From the NCBI GenBank assembly GCA_009775095.1, contig VSOZ01000016.1:19122-83121 (forward strand): a DNA stretch of 64,000 bases, read 5' to 3'. Shown piece after piece: positions 16,647-25,474 of this stretch; position 1 is the stretch's first letter, and each line of letters starts with the position of its first letter. A program made the position numbers and the translations under genes. The notes beneath the pieces were generated by a model, which saw nothing but the letters and a program-made list of their open reading frames with translations, ran no database searches and was not told the origin of the DNA. This DNA comes from Muribaculum sp. GTDB lineage: Bacteria > Bacteroidota > Bacteroidia > Bacteroidales > Muribaculaceae.

Positions 16647-17213
16647 ATGAGAAAATTCTTAGTCACAATCACATTGCTCTTTTCTGTAATTAATATTATG
16701 GCGCAAGAGCATCTCTCTTTCAAGGGTATTCCCATTGAGGGAAGTATGACGGCTTTTTGCCAAAAGCTCAAAGCAAAAGGATTTACACAGTTGGGACACG
16801 ACAACAATGTGACTATGTTCACTGGTGATTTTACAGGTAGACAAGCTACAGTTGGTGTTGGAGCTACTGATGACGGTAAAAGTGTTCATTCTGTTGTCGT
16901 TATATTTGATGAAAGCCGCGAATGGAATACTCTTGTGAACACATATGACTATTATAAAAGTTTATATACTCGTAAGTATGGTGAACCCTCTGCTTGCCGA
17001 GAACATAATCCGAGCCGTCAGGACAGCAATATTTCTCTCATGTATGAATTAGGACAAGGTACAGTTACCTATGCAAGTGCTTGGAGTGTTACCGGTGGAA
17101 CTATTGAATTATCAATCGAAAAAGCTGGTTATTCTGACGGTGTTGTTATTATCCGATACCGTGATGCTCAAAATGTGGAGACCATAATTCAAAAGGATTT
17201 GGAGGATATCTAA
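16647..17213 (+). CDS. Secreted protein of unknown function
   Basis: 188 residues with a clear signal peptide (MRKFLVTITLLFSVINIMAQ, cleavage after AQ). The mature part starts EHLSFKGIPIEGSMTAFCQKL and contains mixed alpha/beta segments, including ATVGVGATDDGKSVHSVVVIF and a C-terminal SIEKAGYSDGVVIIRYRDA. This resembles secreted Bacteroidetes hypothetical proteins in which a LxFKGIPIdGs motif opens a small beta-sandwich domain; no function is assigned to them. AT-rich and at the left of the accessory block. It is 85 bases upstream of the next gene on the same strand, so cotranscription is possible. Start chosen at the ATG giving the signal peptide. Confidence 0.8.
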   Translation: MRKFLVTITLLFSVINIMAQEHLSFKGIPIEGSMTAFCQKLKAKGFTQLGHDNNVTMFTGDFTGRQATVGVGATDDGKSVHSVVVIFDESREWNTLVNTYDYYKSLYTRKYGEPSACREHNPSRQDSNISLMYELGQGTVTYASAWSVTGGTIELSIEKAGYSDGVVIIRYRDAQNVETIIQKDLEDI

Positions 17214-17298
17214 TAATTGAAGTGAAGCATAAGAGCCCTAACTGTTATTAGTTTAAGGCTCACTTTGCTGAATAGTAAATGAAAAACAATCATAGAAT

Positions 17299-18006
17299 AT
17301 GAAAAAATGGCTTGTCTATGTGCTTGGTATAATCACAGGAATTGTACTGACATTCGTTTTTGCATTTTGCGTTAATCTGTTTAATAATTCGGGAATTGTT
17401 GGACTTGAAATATTTGAAGAACCCAGAGAGGATATGGACTATTCTCAATTTGAGGTATTCCAAGTATTAGAATCCGGGTGTGCGTTAGCTAACGCCGATG
17501 ACTCTTTTGATATGACAGTTTTCATTATACCGGATGAAAAACAGCAGTTCTATGATAATCAAAAAATCGTTCTTAAAAACGATCAGTGCGCTCAACGTGT
17601 GGGGACTTACAGGTACAGTGCCAAAATGGGAATAGAGAAAACTGTCCCCGCTATTAAAATCATTGATAGTGTAGAATTAACGAAATCAAATAAAACAATT
17701 GCGGCTAAAAATAATTCGGTAAAAACATTATTTGATAAGCCCGGAGACTGTGTAAGTCGAAAGAATTTTGAAATACAAAAAGTTTTGGAATCAGGTGATG
17801 CTATTGCGCTGGAAATTAGAGAGACAGTTTCAGGGTATGTATTCACTTCCGATTTGGAAGTTTTGATATTAGCTCAAAAGGGTAGTGATTTTTATAACAA
17901 CCAAATAGTGAAAGCTCCACAAGGAAAATGCGCAAGACAAATAGGAACATATAAGTATCAACAGTATGGAAATACAAAAGTAATACCTATTGTTGCTTTC
18001 CAATAA
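17299..18006 (+). CDS. Membrane-anchored protein with a tandemly duplicated domain
   Basis: 235 residues. An N-terminal transmembrane helix (about 5-27) is followed by two related segments: 51-120 opens FEVFQVLESGCALA and contains FYDNQKIVLKNDQCAQRVGTYRY; 157-234 opens FEIQKVLESGDAIA and contains FYNNQIVKAPQGKCARQIGTYKY. Each ends in VPAIK / VIPIVAF. The paired motifs show internal duplication of a ~75-residue, mainly beta domain with one conserved Cys. I do not recognise a family. Topology predicts the repeats on the periplasmic side. It lies between the secreted protein and the helicase gene, 82 bases before the latter, and shares their AT-rich composition. Confidence 0.75.
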   Translation: MKKWLVYVLGIITGIVLTFVFAFCVNLFNNSGIVGLEIFEEPREDMDYSQFEVFQVLESGCALANADDSFDMTVFIIPDEKQQFYDNQKIVLKNDQCAQRVGTYRYSAKMGIEKTVPAIKIIDSVELTKSNKTIAAKNNSVKTLFDKPGDCVSRKNFEIQKVLESGDAIALEIRETVSGYVFTSDLEVLILAQKGSDFYNNQIVKAPQGKCARQIGTYKYQQYGNTKVIPIVAFQ

Positions 18007-18088
18007 TATTGGGGGTTGAACGGGATACGATATTAAATGTATCGAAATAACTTATCATTTTGTCATTTACTAAAAACAAGTTGTCAAG

Positions 18089-20698
18089 ATGCCTATATTC
18101 CTTGTTTTGGTTTTATGTATTGTTGCTATGGCTATTATTGCCATAGTAGCAATACGCCTATTGTTAGAAAGGAAGTCAAAAGAGATATCTTTATACATCG
18201 AGGGCATTATTCCTTACAAAGTATGTCAAAATAACAAGGAAGAAACTCTAAGCAGAGAGGACAAATGTTTTTTTAGAGATATTGAAACCGATTTGGAACA
18301 AACCTTTCATGGTAAGTTCATAACATCTCGGGAAGAAAAACAGTATAAGGAGTATTATACAGAATTGTTTTATGAGGTAAAAGGCTTTCTTAAACGGCTT
18401 AAAACATTTGGAGTAGAACCTACAGAAACAATCGCAAAATTTATATCTGATTTTGAGGATCTGCAATGGTATGTCAAAAAACATAACGACAGTTATATAA
18501 AAGAGGAACTTAACACCTATAAGGAATTTTTCGACCATTGTCTAAAATATCCGTTGGATAAGCAACAAAGACAATCCATAGTGTCAGACGAGGACAACTG
18601 TTTGGTAATCAGTAGTGCAGGAAGCGGAAAGACATCCTCCATTGTGGGGAAAGTGAAGTATCTTATAGAAATCAAACATGTTGAGCCTCAAAATATCCTC
18701 CTTATTAGCTATACCAACAAGGCGGCCGCCGAACTGACAGAAAGGATGAGTATTGAGGGATTGCGTGGTTATACATTCCATAAACTTGCCATTGATATTA
18801 TCGGGCAAGTGACGGGTTGTAAACCGTCGATACACAGCAATACAGATGTGCTGTTTTTGAAAATATATCAAGAGTTACTGGGTGACGACAACTTCAAAAA
18901 GAGTGTGGTCGAATACTTCTTTGATTACCAAATTCAAGAACAGGATTGGGAACGGCAAAAGAACGAGCGCAGACAGCAGCTTTCAGAACAAAAAGACACA
19001 CGGTTGAAGGCACGGTTTCCTGATATGGACGGAAAGACCGTCTATGTAAGAAGTGAACAGGAACAGAAAATATGTCTTGCATTGTCGTTGCTTGGAGTTA
19101 AATTCAGATACGAAGAGCCTTATGAGTATCCTTTAGCAGATGAGATGCATTCGCAATACATGCCGGATTTTTCTATTTATTATGAACGAGACGGAGAAAC
19201 GAAGCGAATATATCTGGAACACTTTGGAGTGGACGAACATAATCTCGTTCCTTTGTGGTTTGCCAAAGATCGAGCTATCACTTATGAAGAAGCCAACCAA
19301 AAATATAATGATGGTATTACTTGGAAAAAAGCTGCACATGAAAAATTTGGCACGACATTATTAACAACCTCAAGTGCGGACTTCCATTATTATGACATCA
19401 GAGATAAACTTAAGATACAATTGGAAAATGCGGGTGTTCCTGTCAATGAAAAAAACGATGCGGAATTATATGACATGGTTCTTCCTTCAGACAGCAAGCA
19501 GGAAAAATCATTTATCCGGCTTGTCGTTACTTTTGTGACATTAATAAAATCAAGCTGCAAATCGATACATGAGATTATAAGACAAGCCAAAGGCAAAGGA
19601 GATGAACGTAATGAGTTCATAATAAAAAATATCTTCCAGCCTGTTTATGAGCGGTATGTAGAGACATTACAAAGTCTCAATCAGATAGATTTTACGGATG
19701 CTATACTGCAGGCCTCCGATATCTGTCGTTCACTCAATCCTGTGAGATATGACTATATTATTGTTGACGAGTTTCAAGATATATCGTTAGATCGTTACAA
19801 TTTTTTAAAAGTTCTCCGTGACGGTAACCCTAACACCAAATTATATTGTGTCGGTGATGATTGGCAATCAATATATCGTTTCTCCGGAAGTGATATGGCA
19901 CTATTTAATCGGTTTCCTGATTATTTCGGTCCAACGGATATCAACAAGATTGAAACGACATATCGTTTTGGCGAGCCATTGGTTAGTTTGTCTTCCAAAT
20001 TTATTCAACAAAACGGAACACAGATAAAAAAGGATATTCATCCATTTAACCCGGATACCAAAACCGAGTTGCACTTTTGTGAGTACGAGAGAGCCAATTA
20101 TTGCAATGTTATCAGCCAAATAATTGCCTCAATTCCATTGGATAAATCCATATTCCTTTTAGGTCGATATTCTTTTGACGATTACTATTTGTCATATGGA
20201 TATAAATTTGTGAAAAAGGATAACCGTTTTTTCTATTTTATAGGTAACAGGAAAATAGAGTTTCTGACTGTCCATAAATCCAAAGGACTTGAAGCGGACT
20301 ATGTTATAATTCTCCAATGCAACAAGGATACCTATGGATTTCCATCTCTTGTAAGCGATGATCCTGTGCTTGATTACGTTCTTACCGAGAGCGATAAATA
20401 TCCTTTCGGAGAAGAACGTAGATTGTTCTATGTAGCAATAACAAGAGCCAAGATAAGGACCTTTGTATTATATGATAAGCGTTTTCCTTCTGTATTTGTC
20501 GATGAATTTTTACACCCGGAAAAAATTACAGAAAAGAGTTATGCAAAGCATCCCAATGCCAATAAAAAATGGACAAAAAGTGCAGACCAATTTTTATTAA
20601 AGCTGCATAGGGAGGGCAAGAGTGTGAAGTATATTGCTGCAAAGATGGGAAGAAGTCAAACGTCAATCGTAATGCGGCTGGGTAAGCTGAATCATTAG
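18089..20698 (+). CDS. Membrane-anchored UvrD-like SF1 helicase with PD-(D/E)XK nuclease insertion
   Basis: 869 residues. A strongly hydrophobic N-terminal helix (about 2-25) is followed by a basic stop, suggesting attachment to the inner membrane with the enzyme in the cytosol. SF1A motifs: Walker A SAGSGKTS (176-183), SYTNKAAAEL (207-216), VDEFQD (near 561), FLTVHKSKGLEADYVI (near 730) and RRLFYVAITRAK (near 776). Between motifs Ia and II lies a nuclease-like insertion: E325, the YEEPYEYP strand, PD at 359-360 and LEHFG (E377). The end (825-869) is a Myb/HTH-like domain (WTKSADQFLLKLHREGKS...MGRSQTSIVMRLGKL). It probably acts on DNA ends or stalled forks; a defence role is possible. The start at ATG 18089 is the one giving the hydrophobic helix. 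Confidence 0.87.
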   Translation: MPIFLVLVLCIVAMAIIAIVAIRLLLERKSKEISLYIEGIIPYKVCQNNKEETLSREDKCFFRDIETDLEQTFHGKFITSREEKQYKEYYTELFYEVKGFLKRLKTFGVEPTETIAKFISDFEDLQWYVKKHNDSYIKEELNTYKEFFDHCLKYPLDKQQRQSIVSDEDNCLVISSAGSGKTSSIVGKVKYLIEIKHVEPQNILLISYTNKAAAELTERMSIEGLRGYTFHKLAIDIIGQVTGCKPSIHSNTDVLFLKIYQELLGDDNFKKSVVEYFFDYQIQEQDWERQKNERRQQLSEQKDTRLKARFPDMDGKTVYVRSEQEQKICLALSLLGVKFRYEEPYEYPLADEMHSQYMPDFSIYYERDGETKRIYLEHFGVDEHNLVPLWFAKDRAITYEEANQKYNDGITWKKAAHEKFGTTLLTTSSADFHYYDIRDKLKIQLENAGVPVNEKNDAELYDMVLPSDSKQEKSFIRLVVTFVTLIKSSCKSIHEIIRQAKGKGDERNEFIIKNIFQPVYERYVETLQSLNQIDFTDAILQASDICRSLNPVRYDYIIVDEFQDISLDRYNFLKVLRDGNPNTKLYCVGDDWQSIYRFSGSDMALFNRFPDYFGPTDINKIETTYRFGEPLVSLSSKFIQQNGTQIKKDIHPFNPDTKTELHFCEYERANYCNVISQIIASIPLDKSIFLLGRYSFDDYYLSYGYKFVKKDNRFFYFIGNRKIEFLTVHKSKGLEADYVIILQCNKDTYGFPSLVSDDPVLDYVLTESDKYPFGEERRLFYVAITRAKIRTFVLYDKRFPSVFVDEFLHPEKITEKSYAKHPNANKKWTKSADQFLLKLHREGKSVKYIAAKMGRSQTSIVMRLGKLNH

Positions 20699-20750
20699 CC
20701 CGGTTTTTATATAATCTGTGTTTTCTCGCTTTTATATCGGGGAAAATTAG

Positions 20751-20758
20751 TAAGTTTG
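20751..20758 (+). promoter_or_regulatory. -7 element almost touching the glycosyltransferase start
   Basis: TAAGTTTG matches TAnnTTTG exactly and ends 6 bases before ATG 20765. With transcription starting 4-8 bases after the box, the message would have a leader of 0-5 bases. No good -33 TTTG is present at 19-21 bases. It also explains why the upstream TTG at 20756 is not the start: it lies inside the box. Confidence 0.5.
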
Positions 20759-20764
20759 TGTATT

Positions 20765-22087
20765 ATGATTGAAATCGATTTTTTGTGCTCGGGTGAGGAG
20801 TTGCTGTCGGTATGTGGCGACTTGTCAACTGAATATGTGATATTAAAGAAGCGTGGAAGCCGGGTGGAGATGATGCCCGGAGCTTTGAACCGTATGCGGC
20901 AGGTGGCGCGTATGACGGAAGCTGCGATGGTTTATGCCGATTATACCGAGGTGCTTGCCGACGGTAGCTCTGTACTGCATCCTCTGATCGATATGCAGCT
21001 GGGGGCGTTGCGCGATGACTTCGATTTCGGCCATGTGCTTTGTGTGGAGCGTCGCGCGTTGGAAAGTGCGCTCGGGGCGGTAAGGCGTCATTGGCGTTAT
21101 GCGGCGTTTTATGCTTTGCGGCTTGCCATATCGCGTCAGGGCGCGGTTGTGCATATTAATGAGCCGTTGTATAGGGTCGAGCGGAGTGATGATGCCGCGT
21201 CGCAGTTTGATTACGTTGATCCTCGTAACCGCGATGTGCAGATCGAGATGGAGGAGGCTTGTACCGAACACTTGAAAGCGGTGGATGCGTACATAGATGC
21301 CGATACCGTGACGGCGGTCGAGTTTGCCGATGATTGTGCGGTGGAGGCTTCGGTCGTTATACCGGTGCGTAACAGGGCTGCTACCATAGGCGATGCCGTG
21401 CGGAGCGCTCTGGAGCAGAAGACCGGCTTCAGCTACAATATTATTGTGGTCGACAACCGGTCGACCGACGGCACGACCGAGATTTTATCGCGGCTGTCGG
21501 CTCAGGAGCCTAAGCTGATACATATAATACCCGATATTGAGGGGCTCGGGATAGGCGGTTGCTGGAACATGGCGCTGATGTCGGAGCACTGTGGACGGTT
21601 TGCCGTGCAACTTGACAGTGATGACTTGTACGAGTCGCCTGATACACTTCAAGCCGTGGTCGACAAATTTTACGAGCAGCGGTGTGCGATGGTGGTCGGC
21701 GCCTACACACTGACCGATATAAATAAAAATGTCATAGCACCGGGACTGATAGCCCACAATGAGTGGACCGACGGTAACGGGCGTAACAATGCGCTGCGTA
21801 TCAACGGTTTCGGCGCGCCGCGGGCATTCTATACGCCTATAGCCCGTGAGTTGCGTTTTCCCGACACATCTTACGGCGAGGACTATGCGATGGCTCTTGC
21901 CGTATCGCGCAGCTATAAAGTAGGGCGCATATATGAGTCGCTTTATCTGTGCAGGCGCTGGGAAGGCAATTCTGATGCTTCGCTGTCGCTTGAGGCGCTT
22001 AACCGCAATAATTTCTATAAGGACCGCATAAGGTCGTGGGAGCTATCGGCACGAATCAACTTAAACAGAGTGCGTGATGAAAAATGA
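20765..22087 (+). CDS. Family 2 glycosyltransferase with an extra N-terminal GT-like half
   Basis: 440 residues. The C-terminal half (about 190-440) is a GT-A fold family 2 glycosyltransferase: ASVVIPVRNRAATIGDAVRSAL, VVDNRSTDGT and the metal-binding LDSDDLY (near 283), then a GEDYAMAL acceptor-site motif. The first 180 residues look like a diverged, probably inactive GT-like module (YADYTEVLADGSSVLHPL; FYALRLAISRQGAV). Substrate unknown. It overlaps the DUF4922-SpoIID gene by 11 bases, and that gene overlaps the AmpG-like gene, so all three are likely translated together. The context suggests work on a cell-wall or envelope glycan. No signal peptide or membrane helix; cytosolic. Confidence 0.88.
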   Translation: MIEIDFLCSGEELLSVCGDLSTEYVILKKRGSRVEMMPGALNRMRQVARMTEAAMVYADYTEVLADGSSVLHPLIDMQLGALRDDFDFGHVLCVERRALESALGAVRRHWRYAAFYALRLAISRQGAVVHINEPLYRVERSDDAASQFDYVDPRNRDVQIEMEEACTEHLKAVDAYIDADTVTAVEFADDCAVEASVVIPVRNRAATIGDAVRSALEQKTGFSYNIIVVDNRSTDGTTEILSRLSAQEPKLIHIIPDIEGLGIGGCWNMALMSEHCGRFAVQLDSDDLYESPDTLQAVVDKFYEQRCAMVVGAYTLTDINKNVIAPGLIAHNEWTDGNGRNNALRINGFGAPRAFYTPIARELRFPDTSYGEDYAMALAVSRSYKVGRIYESLYLCRRWEGNSDASLSLEALNRNNFYKDRIRSWELSARINLNRVRDEK

Positions 22088-24086
22088 CGAAATAAAGGCT
22101 TTTGTCAGACGACAGCTTGATGCTTGGCCGGAGGCGGCGGCCCGCCATAAGGCTCTTGATGACGTGAAGGTAAAACGGTTGACTGTCAACGGCACCGACA
22201 TGTCGGTCATGTATAACAGCGCGCGAAGTATAAGTACGCTCGCATCGGTCGACGGTCGATCGATAGCCGCGCGCAAGTGCTTTTTATGCAGCGGTTCGCG
22301 TCCTTCGGAGCAGTTGTCGGTAGCTGACGGTGATTATGACATATGTGTCAATCCGTATCCGGTGTTTCCCGGTCATCTTACTATAATAAACCGCTCCCAT
22401 ACAAAGCAGGCGATAGCCGGGCATGTGGCCGATATGATACACTTTGCACAGACGCTTGAAGGGTATACGGTGTTTTACAACGGTCCGCGGTGCGGTGCTT
22501 CGGCTCCCGATCACCTGCATTTTCAAGGAGTGCCCCACGAGTACATGCCGCTTGACCGCAAATATGCGTTCAAACGTATATATATGGTGGATGCGCCCGA
22601 CAGGATTGTACCGCAGCTGGAGGCGGCGCTTGCGGAACTGCCTATACCGGACGGCGATTATGAGCCTATGGTCAACATGGCCGTGCACCTGCTTCCCGAC
22701 GGCAATGTGGAGGCTGTCATAATACCGCGTCGCGCGCATCGTCCGCGTTGTTACGACCGGCTGCATGTAAGCCCCGGGACTATCGACATGTCAGGTACAT
22801 TTATCGTTACGTCGGAGGCTGATTTCGCCGCACTCGATGCCGACAAGGCATCGGAGATACTTGATGATGTGGCTTATGTAAGTCATCAGCCGAGTATCAG
22901 AGTGGGTATAATGTCGGCCGACAATATCAAATACAGACTTCTCGGTGATTACAGGGAAGAAAACGACACGTTTTTTCCCGAGGACGAAACCTGCAGTTTT
23001 GAGCTTGAGGATGTGACTATCGGTGTAGGATTTCATTGGCAACGTAAGGAGCGGCAGATGTTCAAGGGCGCTCTGCAGTTGCTTGACACTCCCGAAGGTC
23101 GCGTGGCTGTCAATGTAGTGCCGGTGGAGGATTATCTTATGAGTGTTATATCATCGGAAATGAGTGCCAAAGCGTCGCTGGAGCTGTTGAAGGCCCATGC
23201 CGTAATATCGCGCGGTTGGGTTATGGCTCAACTTGAGCACAAGGAGAGCCACGGCGCGTGCTGTAAGGCGGACAACGGCAGCGACGAGATTGTGAAGTGG
23301 TATGACCATGACGATCACAAGTATTTCGACGTGTGTGCCGATGACCACTGCCAGCGTTATCAGGGCGTGACCCGCATAACTCGCGACGAGGCGCGGCGAG
23401 CAGTAATGTCGACATGGGGAGAGGTACTCGTGTCGGACGGAAAGCTATGCGACACCCGATTCTCAAAATGCTGCGGCGGTGCGTTTGAGGAGTTTGAGCA
23501 TTGCTGGGAGCCGGTCCATCATAATTATCTTGAACGAGGCCGCGACATACTGCCGGAGCAGCCGTTGCCTGACCTTCGCGATGAGGCGGTGGCGCATGAC
23601 TGGATTTTGGGGCGTCCCGACGCTTTTTGCGCACAAGCGGGTCCGGAAACACTCAAGCAGGTGCTCAATGATTATGACCTCGCCACTAAGGATTTTTACC
23701 GCTGGTCGGTCAGATATACTGTCGAGGAGCTGTCGGAACTTGTGAGCACACGTTCGGGTATAGACTTCGGTGAAATTCTGGAGCTTCAGCCATTGTCGCG
23801 CGGCGTGTCGGGCCGCATCGACCGGTTGCGTATCGTCGGCACCAAAGCCGTCAAAGTGGTGGGAAAGGAGCTTGAGATACGCCGGTGGCTGTCGCCGACA
23901 CATCTGTACAGCTCCGCCTTTGTACCGGTAAAGGATGCGTCAGGCTTCACGCTTTACGGAGCCGGCTGGGGGCACGGGGTAGGCCTGTGCCAGATTGGTG
24001 CGGCAGTGATGAGCGAGCAGGGATATGATTATCGTCAGATATTAGCACATTATTTTAAAAATGCAGAACTCAAACGCATCTATTAA
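22077..24086 (+). CDS. Fusion of a DUF4922 (HIT-like) domain and a SpoIID/LytB domain
   Basis: 669 residues from ATG 22077 (a GTG codon directly precedes). The first ~270 residues form DUF4922, a HIT-superfamily domain related to GalT/Ap4A phosphorylase, with a CFLC cysteine pair, NPYPVFPGHLTII and the catalytic-type APDHLHFQG (His near 145-147). Residues about 285-669 are a SpoIID/LytB domain (VPVEDYLMSVISSEM...LKAHAVISRGW; final GAGWGHGVGLCQIGA). In spore formers SpoIID cleaves denuded peptidoglycan glycan outside the membrane, but no signal peptide is present here, so its location and activity are unclear. The gene overlaps the glycosyltransferase upstream and the AmpG-like permease downstream, pointing to cell-wall sugar recycling. 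Confidence 0.88.
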   Translation: MKNDEIKAFVRRQLDAWPEAAARHKALDDVKVKRLTVNGTDMSVMYNSARSISTLASVDGRSIAARKCFLCSGSRPSEQLSVADGDYDICVNPYPVFPGHLTIINRSHTKQAIAGHVADMIHFAQTLEGYTVFYNGPRCGASAPDHLHFQGVPHEYMPLDRKYAFKRIYMVDAPDRIVPQLEAALAELPIPDGDYEPMVNMAVHLLPDGNVEAVIIPRRAHRPRCYDRLHVSPGTIDMSGTFIVTSEADFAALDADKASEILDDVAYVSHQPSIRVGIMSADNIKYRLLGDYREENDTFFPEDETCSFELEDVTIGVGFHWQRKERQMFKGALQLLDTPEGRVAVNVVPVEDYLMSVISSEMSAKASLELLKAHAVISRGWVMAQLEHKESHGACCKADNGSDEIVKWYDHDDHKYFDVCADDHCQRYQGVTRITRDEARRAVMSTWGEVLVSDGKLCDTRFSKCCGGAFEEFEHCWEPVHHNYLERGRDILPEQPLPDLRDEAVAHDWILGRPDAFCAQAGPETLKQVLNDYDLATKDFYRWSVRYTVEELSELVSTRSGIDFGEILELQPLSRGVSGRIDRLRIVGTKAVKVVGKELEIRRWLSPTHLYSSAFVPVKDASGFTLYGAGWGHGVGLCQIGAAVMSEQGYDYRQILAHYFKNAELKRIY

Positions 24087-25371
24087 CCGGGTTTCGCCGT
24101 GGGCGTGGGTCTCGACGCTGTATTTTGCGCAAGGGCTTCCGTATGTGGCTGTCATGACCATATCGGTCATAATGTACAAGCGTCTGGGCATATCCAATAC
24201 CGACATAGCCCTTTATACGTCATGGCTTTATCTGCCGTGGGTCATAAAACCGTTCTGGAGCCCGGTGGTCGATCTGTTCGGCACAAAGCGCCGGTGGATC
24301 GTGTTGATGGAGCTTTGCATAGCTGTCGGATTTGCCGGCATAGCATTTACTATCCCGCTTACATTTTTCTTTCAGGCCACATTGGCGGTATTCTGGGCGG
24401 TGGCTTTTCTCAGCGCGACCCATGACATTGCCGCCGACGGCTACTACATGCTCGCACTGTCGGAGCATCAGCAGTCGTTTTATGTAGGCATACGAAGTAC
24501 GTTTTACCGCATAGCCACGATTGTCGGGCAGGGTGTGCTTGTCATGCTTGCCGGTTATATTGAAAGCCGCAATGACGCTCAGGCGCCCGGTGAAAGCGTT
24601 GACTACACACCTATAGCTTGGATGACGGTTATGGGTGTTTTGTCGGTGTTCTTTCTGCTGGTCACGCTATATCATTGGTGGATATTGCCGCGTCCATCAT
24701 CTGATCATGCAGCAGTCAAGGTGACATGGCGTGATACGGGGCGGGAGTTTGTCAACACATTTGTGTCATTTTTCAAAAAACCGCATGCGGGTATAGCCAT
24801 TGCATTTATGTTGCTTTACCGCTTTCCTGAGGCACAGCTCGTTAAGATGATAAACCCGTTTTTGCTTGACGGACGCGAGTTGGGCGGACTGGGGCTGTCG
24901 ACCGCCGAAGTCGGATTTGTTTACGGTACGGTGGGCATACTCGGCCTTACCGCCGGAGGCATAATCGGCGGAATTGTAGCCGCGCGCGGAGGCTTGAAAC
25001 GCTGGCTTCAGCCTATGGCGTGGAGCATATCGCTCACATGCGGCACATTTCTTTACTTGGCGTTTGTCCAGCCTGTCGACCTGTTGTCGATAAACATATG
25101 TGTATTTGTGGAGCAGTTTGGTTACGGCTTCGGCTTTACAGCCTACATGCTTTATCTTATATATTTCAGCGACGGTCCGTTTCGCACGGCCCATTATGCA
25201 ATATGCACGGGCTTCATGGCGCTTGGCATGATGCTGCCGGGCATGGCTGCGGGATGGCTTCAGGAGCAGATGGGCTATGTCGGATTTTTCTGGTGGATAA
25301 TGGGTTGCTGCTGCATAACCATCGCCGTCACCGCCTTCATAAAAGTACCTGCGACCTTCGGCCGCAAATAA
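24061..25371 (+). CDS. AmpG-like muropeptide MFS permease
   Basis: 436-residue major facilitator protein with about 12 membrane helices. The N-terminus (SPWAWVSTLYFAQGLPYVAV) and the following LPWVIKPFWSPVVDLFGTKRRW loop are characteristic of the AmpG family, as is ATHDIAADGYYMLAL in helix 4. AmpG imports GlcNAc-anhydroMurNAc (peptides) from the periplasm. It overlaps the SpoIID fusion gene by 26 bases. Together with the AmgK/MurU-like pair at 7.1-9.3 kb, the window would supply import, activation and nucleotidyl transfer of wall sugars. A hairpin terminator follows. Exact cargo is inferred from family. Confidence 0.88.
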   Translation: MQNSNASINRVSPWAWVSTLYFAQGLPYVAVMTISVIMYKRLGISNTDIALYTSWLYLPWVIKPFWSPVVDLFGTKRRWIVLMELCIAVGFAGIAFTIPLTFFFQATLAVFWAVAFLSATHDIAADGYYMLALSEHQQSFYVGIRSTFYRIATIVGQGVLVMLAGYIESRNDAQAPGESVDYTPIAWMTVMGVLSVFFLLVTLYHWWILPRPSSDHAAVKVTWRDTGREFVNTFVSFFKKPHAGIAIAFMLLYRFPEAQLVKMINPFLLDGRELGGLGLSTAEVGFVYGTVGILGLTAGGIIGGIVAARGGLKRWLQPMAWSISLTCGTFLYLAFVQPVDLLSINICVFVEQFGYGFGFTAYMLYLIYFSDGPFRTAHYAICTGFMALGMMLPGMAAGWLQEQMGYVGFFWWIMGCCCITIAVTAFIKVPATFGRK

Positions 25372-25417
25372 AACGTATATTCATATATTAGATTGCCCCG
25401 CTTAGTATGTATACATG

Positions 25418-25452
25418 AAGGCCGCACCTTGCATGGCGCGGCCTTTGTATTT
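25418..25452 (+). terminator. Rho-independent terminator after the AmpG-like gene
   Basis: AAGGCCGC (25418-25425) pairs with GCGGCCTT (25438-25445), loop of 12, followed by TTGTATTT on the plus strand. It lies between the converging AmpG-like and META genes. Confidence 0.75.
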
Positions 25453-25474
25453 CAGTTGTTGCTGCCGGGGAGGG

